A model generated the notes under the pieces. That model ran no database searches and had not been told where the DNA came from. It was given only the letters and a program-made list of their open reading frames with translations. A program made the translations under genes and the position numbers. Below, one piece after another: positions 6,230 to 8,578 of a DNA stretch of 8,578 bases. The stretch is from Bacillota bacterium (GTDB lineage: Bacteria > Bacillota > Clostridia > Lachnospirales > Lachnospiraceae). The first letter of the stretch is position 1. The number at the start of each line of letters is the position of its first letter. The stretch is taken from positions 1 through 8,578 of the forward strand of contig JAEWWQ010000083.1 of NCBI GenBank assembly GCA_023458855.1, given 5' to 3'.

Positions 6230-7681
6230 TTAACCTTCCATCTGTCCAAAATAATAGAATCCTCTGCATTCATCCAAATGCACATTTACAATTTTTCCTA
6301 TTAAGGAAGCATCTCCCTTAAAATGAACAATTGTATTATTGGATAATCTTCCTGACACCAGTTCAGAATCATGTTCATTTACCTCTTCGACCAGCACATC
6401 TACTGTCCTGCCGACCATTTCTTTTACTTTTTTCTCTGCCACTTCATGTACCACATCAAGTACCTTATTAAAACCAATCTTTACTGCCTCTTCCGGCACC
6501 TGATTTTCCATTGCTGCTGCAGGTGTTCCTGTACGCTTGGAATAGATAAAGGTAAATGCATTATCAAATTCTACTTTACGAATTACATCTATTGTCTCTT
6601 CAATATCTTCCATCGTCTCTCCCGGAAAACCTACGATTAAATCCGTTGTGATTGCTGCATTCGGAATTTCTTTACGAATTTTTTGAGCCAAAGCAAGATA
6701 TTGTTCCTTGTCATAGCGCCGGTTCATCAGTTTTAATATCCGGCTGCTTCCTGATTGTAACGGGAGATGTACATGCTGGCATATCTTTTTTGAATGTTTC
6801 ATAACATTGATCAAATCATCCGATAAATCTTTTGGATGTGAGGTCATAAAACGAATTCTCTTAAGTCCTTCAATTTTTTCAACCTCTTGTAATAATTCTG
6901 AAAAGCTCATATCATTTTCAAGATTCTTACCATAGGAATTGACATTCTGACCAAGAAGCATGATTTCAACGACACCATCAGCAACCAGACTTTCTATTTC
7001 TCTTAGAATGTCTTTCGGCTGTCTGCTGCGTTCCCGCCCTCTTACATAAGGAACAATGCAGTAACTGCAGAAATTATTACAGCCAAACATGATATTAATA
7101 CCTGACTTGAACTTATATTTTCTTTCTACCGGAAGGTCTTCCACGATCTGATCCGTATCTTTCCAGATATCGACGACCATCCTTTTAGATTCAAACATAG
7201 TGACAACCAGTTCCGCAAATTTAAATATATTATGTGTTCCGAATATCAGATCCACAAAACGGTAACTTTTCTGAATCTTCTCAATAACACTGGTTTCCTG
7301 CATCATGCATCCACATAAGGCAATTCGCATATGAGGATTTTTCTTTTTCTTATTGCTAAGTGCACCTAGTCTTCCATATACTTTCTGATTCGCATTATCA
7401 CGTACCGTACATGTATTATATATGACAAAATCTGCATCTTCAGATTCTTTTTCTACATATCCGATCTGTTCCAGGATTCCTGATAATTTTTCAGAGTCCC
7501 GCGCATTCATCTGACAGCCGAAAGTAGTAACGCAATAGGTCAGCCTGCGCCCTGCTTCCTCTTCTTTCTTCTTGACCAATTCTCTGGCCTTTTTTATGAA
7601 ATAATACTGACGCATCGATTCCTCAGTCGGTTCCGACCCATTAATATCTATATTCTCCATCACTTTTTTAATACTTTCCAT
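6230..7681 (-). CDS. miaB: tRNA-2-methylthio-N6-dimethylallyladenosine synthase (radical SAM methylthiotransferase)
   Basis: MiaB adds a methylthio group to i6A37 of tRNAs reading UNN codons, using two [4Fe-4S] clusters. At 483 residues it is full length. The N-terminal methylthiotransferase domain holds cluster cysteines C56 (FGCQMN), C91 (NTCTVR) and C125 (CGCMMQ). The radical SAM motif is C201-NNF-C205-SY-C208, followed by IVPYVRGRE. LPLQSGS (306-312), TTDLIVGFPGE (345-355) and IYSKRTGTPAA (379-389) are classic MiaB strings, and a TRAM domain (about 420-483) ends it. The start at 7681 has AAAGGAGA upstream. The first 45 residues, ahead of the conserved YCVTTFGCQ, are lysine/glutamate-rich, a common feature in clostridial MiaB. 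It is the first gene of the probable miaB-topB-hexapeptide operon, driven by the promoter at 7712-7740. Confidence 0.96.
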   Translation of the reverse strand: MESIKKVMENIDINGSEPTEESMRQYYFIKKARELVKKKEEEAGRRLTYCVTTFGCQMNARDSEKLSGILEQIGYVEKESEDADFVIYNTCTVRDNANQKVYGRLGALSNKKKKNPHMRIALCGCMMQETSVIEKIQKSYRFVDLIFGTHNIFKFAELVVTMFESKRMVVDIWKDTDQIVEDLPVERKYKFKSGINIMFGCNNFCSYCIVPYVRGRERSRQPKDILREIESLVADGVVEIMLLGQNVNSYGKNLENDMSFSELLQEVEKIEGLKRIRFMTSHPKDLSDDLINVMKHSKKICQHVHLPLQSGSSRILKLMNRRYDKEQYLALAQKIRKEIPNAAITTDLIVGFPGETMEDIEETIDVIRKVEFDNAFTFIYSKRTGTPAAAMENQVPEEAVKIGFNKVLDVVHEVAEKKVKEMVGRTVDVLVEEVNEHDSELVSGRLSNNTIVHFKGDASLIGKIVNVHLDECRGFYYFGQMEG

Positions 7682-7711
7682 GGTAATCTCCTTTTATAAA
7701 TATAGGCATTA

Positions 7712-7740
7712 ATTATACTAATTTGATGGAAAAAAATCAA
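7712..7740 (-). promoter_or_regulatory. Sigma-A promoter for miaB-topB operon
   Basis: The minus strand has TTGATT (7735-7740), a 17-base spacer and a perfect TATAAT (7712-7717), giving a start near 7705 and a leader of about 25 bases before the miaB ATG. A small inverted repeat (TTGAT and ATCAA) covers the -35 box and part of the T-rich spacer. No riboswitch fits in so short a leader. Confidence 0.8.
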
Positions 7741-7786
7741 TATAACAAGTTAAAGCGCCTTACCTCTTCACTTGTCATGAATGAAA

Positions 7787-7806
7787 GGACATCTTTTTTG
7801 ACGTCC
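7787..7806 (-). terminator. Weak terminator-like hairpin after the TudS-related gene
   Basis: On the minus strand GGACGTC pairs with GATGTCC (one G-U pair) around an AAAAAA loop, starting about ten bases after the stop codon. Only TTTCATT follows, so the U-tract is poor. It may terminate inefficiently or simply protect the 3' end; some read-through into miaB is possible. Confidence 0.4.
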
Positions 7807-7816
7807 CGATCCGTGT

Positions 7817-8365
7817 TTAAGCTTCTAACATTTTAATAATATTTTTAACTGCTGAGTCCGGATCAATTGATTTAATTCCTGTCATCTTTAAATGTATCCC
7901 ATTTTGTTCAAATTCTTTAGTTAAAATTTTTATAAATTCTCCATACCCAGTTCTTTCTTCGTTCTCAGACCAGGTAGTTTCCACTCCGCATGTAGGTGAA
8001 CCGTTTATTCCAATCAACCCAATTATTTCAAATTCATTCATTTGATATTCTTTAATCTGATAGATAATATCTTCCGTAAGTTTTTTACAAAATTGCTGCG
8101 CTTTTTTCTCTTTCATAAATTTCGCAATTCTAGTATCTTCTGACATGACCGTTGGGTTATCCAAATAATTCACCTGCCGATCAAGCCCAAGTAAAAGTAA
8201 CTCTGGACAAGGCATTTGTATAATTCCATATCCCCGATTATTGAGCAGCTCCAAAACATCCGAGACAGGCCCCGGAAAATGGGCACACTCATCTAATTTT
8301 GTATTTTGATTTAATATACAGTGAGAAACCAATATTACTTTTCTACTTCTTTTATCACTAAACAT
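7817..8365 (-). CDS. TudS/DUF523-related putative desulfidase (CD3072-like family)
   Basis: This 182-residue cytoplasmic protein resembles the DUF523/TudS group, whose characterised member removes sulfur from 2-thiouracil with a [4Fe-4S] cluster held by three cysteines. Matching cysteines are visible: C16 in VSHCILNQNT, C53 in PCPE and C126 in GSPTCG; C27 and C93 look non-conserved. The wording (SHCILNQ, MPCPELLLLGL, GINGSPTCGVETTW) fits a TudS-related clostridial subfamily known as CD3072-like better than classic DUF523. The start at 8365 has AAAGG eight bases upstream. It stands alone between a terminator on its upstream side and a weak hairpin downstream, so it is probably monocistronic. 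The substrate in this subfamily is not known to me; desulfidation of a thiolated base or small thio-compound is inferred by homology. Confidence 0.85.
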   Translation of the reverse strand: MFSDKRSRKVILVSHCILNQNTKLDECAHFPGPVSDVLELLNNRGYGIIQMPCPELLLLGLDRQVNYLDNPTVMSEDTRIAKFMKEKKAQQFCKKLTEDIIYQIKEYQMNEFEIIGLIGINGSPTCGVETTWSENEERTGYGEFIKILTKEFEQNGIHLKMTGIKSIDPDSAVKNIIKMLEA

Positions 8366-8394
8366 AATATCTGCCTTTCTAAAATGCCTTATAT

Positions 8395-8425
8395 TTTATA
8401 CTTCATGTACTATACTATAAAACAA
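8395..8425 (-). promoter_or_regulatory. Tentative promoter of the TudS-related gene
   Basis: The minus strand shows TATAAA (8395-8400) with TTGTTT (8420-8425) 19 bases upstream, longer than the ideal spacing. Two overlapping TATAGT boxes (8409-8414 and 8414-8419) are alternative -10 sites but lack good -35 partners. The gene needs a promoter in this gap because a terminator lies just upstream, but which box is used is unclear. Confidence 0.25.
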
Positions 8426-8440
8426 TAATTGAATTAATAT

Positions 8441-8464
8441 ATCAGATTCTGATTATGTAACATA
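8441..8464. promoter_or_regulatory. Two abutting palindromes upstream of the TudS-related gene
   Basis: ATCAGA-T-TCTGAT (8441-8453) is a perfect 13-base odd palindrome. It is followed directly by TATGT-A-ACATA (8454-8464), an 11-base one. They lie just upstream of the tentative promoter, where an activator or repressor could bind. No known operator is recognised. Confidence 0.3.
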
Positions 8465-8471
8465 CAGACAA

Positions 8472-8500
8472 AAAGAGTAAAACCATTGATTTTACTCTTT
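8472..8500 (-). terminator. Intrinsic terminator of the gene entering from the right edge
   Basis: AAAGAGTAAAA (8472-8482) and TTTTACTCTTT (8490-8500) form a perfect 11-bp stem with a 7-base loop. On the minus strand the stem ends in TTT and runs on for two more T residues, giving a U-tract of five. It starts 17 bases after the partial gene's stop. On the plus strand the T-run is only three bases, so it acts mainly leftward. Confidence 0.75.
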
Positions 8501-8516
8501 AAAACAAATGAACGAT

Positions 8517-8578
8517 TTATTTATATTCCATGATTTTATTTGTATACTCCCGAATCAGTTTTGTTGATTCTTTAAATC
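8517..8578 (-). CDS. C-terminal end of an unidentified gene (19 codons)
   Basis: One minus-strand frame stays open from the window edge to TAA at 8517-8519 and encodes FKESTKLIREYTNKIMEYK, a lysine-rich amphipathic tail. The other two minus frames hit stops within a few codons. The terminator 17 bases later supports a real gene end here. The fragment is too short to name a family. Confidence 0.5.
   Translation of the reverse strand, partial: FKESTKLIREYTNKIMEYK

Overview
The window looks like a chromosomal piece from a low-GC Gram-positive anaerobe of the Clostridia, most likely Lachnospiraceae. The DNA is visibly AT-rich, Shine-Dalgarno sites are strong (AGGAGG-like), promoters are sigma-A type, and the protein set is typical of that group: an ABC_sub_bind lipoprotein transporter, a TopB-type topoisomerase, MiaB, a TudS-related protein and a clostridial iron-sulfur scaffold-like N-terminus. 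The organism is an inference from these traits. Every supported gene lies on the minus strand, so transcription runs from high to low coordinates.

In transcription order: (1) the last 19 codons of an unknown gene enter at the right edge and end at 8517, followed by a terminator hairpin (8472-8500). (2) A 182-residue TudS/DUF523-related putative desulfidase (7817-8365) stands alone, with palindromes and a weak promoter upstream. (3) A near-consensus promoter (7712-7740) starts a probable operon of miaB (6230-7681), topB (4151-6226, 3 bases after miaB) and an orphan left-handed beta-helix acyltransferase-like gene (3441-4115). It ends at a hairpin around 3372-3411. (4) A second strong promoter is nested inside that hairpin and drives a three-part ABC importer: substrate-binding lipoprotein (2264-3295), a strong terminator (2184-2233), then permease (1102-2028) and ATPase (314-1108), which overlap by 7 bases. 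(5) After an intergenic stretch with overlapping inverted repeats, the first 29 codons of an iron-sulfur scaffold-like gene leave the window at position 1.

The genes fall into three functions. The importer is complete and belongs to the family that includes tryptophan/tyrosine-type TrpXYZ systems, but its substrate cannot be read from the sequence. MiaB and the TudS-like protein are both expected to carry [4Fe-4S] clusters and handle sulfur on nucleobases or small thio-compounds, and the partial left-edge gene may build such clusters. TopB is a housekeeping decatenase. Most of the window is ordinary core genome. The points worth attention are the overlapping promoter/terminator architecture, the terminator inside the transporter operon, the uncharacterised TudS-like and GlmU-tail-like proteins, and the operator-like palindromes. 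I see no mobile element, CRISPR array, tRNA, rRNA or clearly new multi-gene system.
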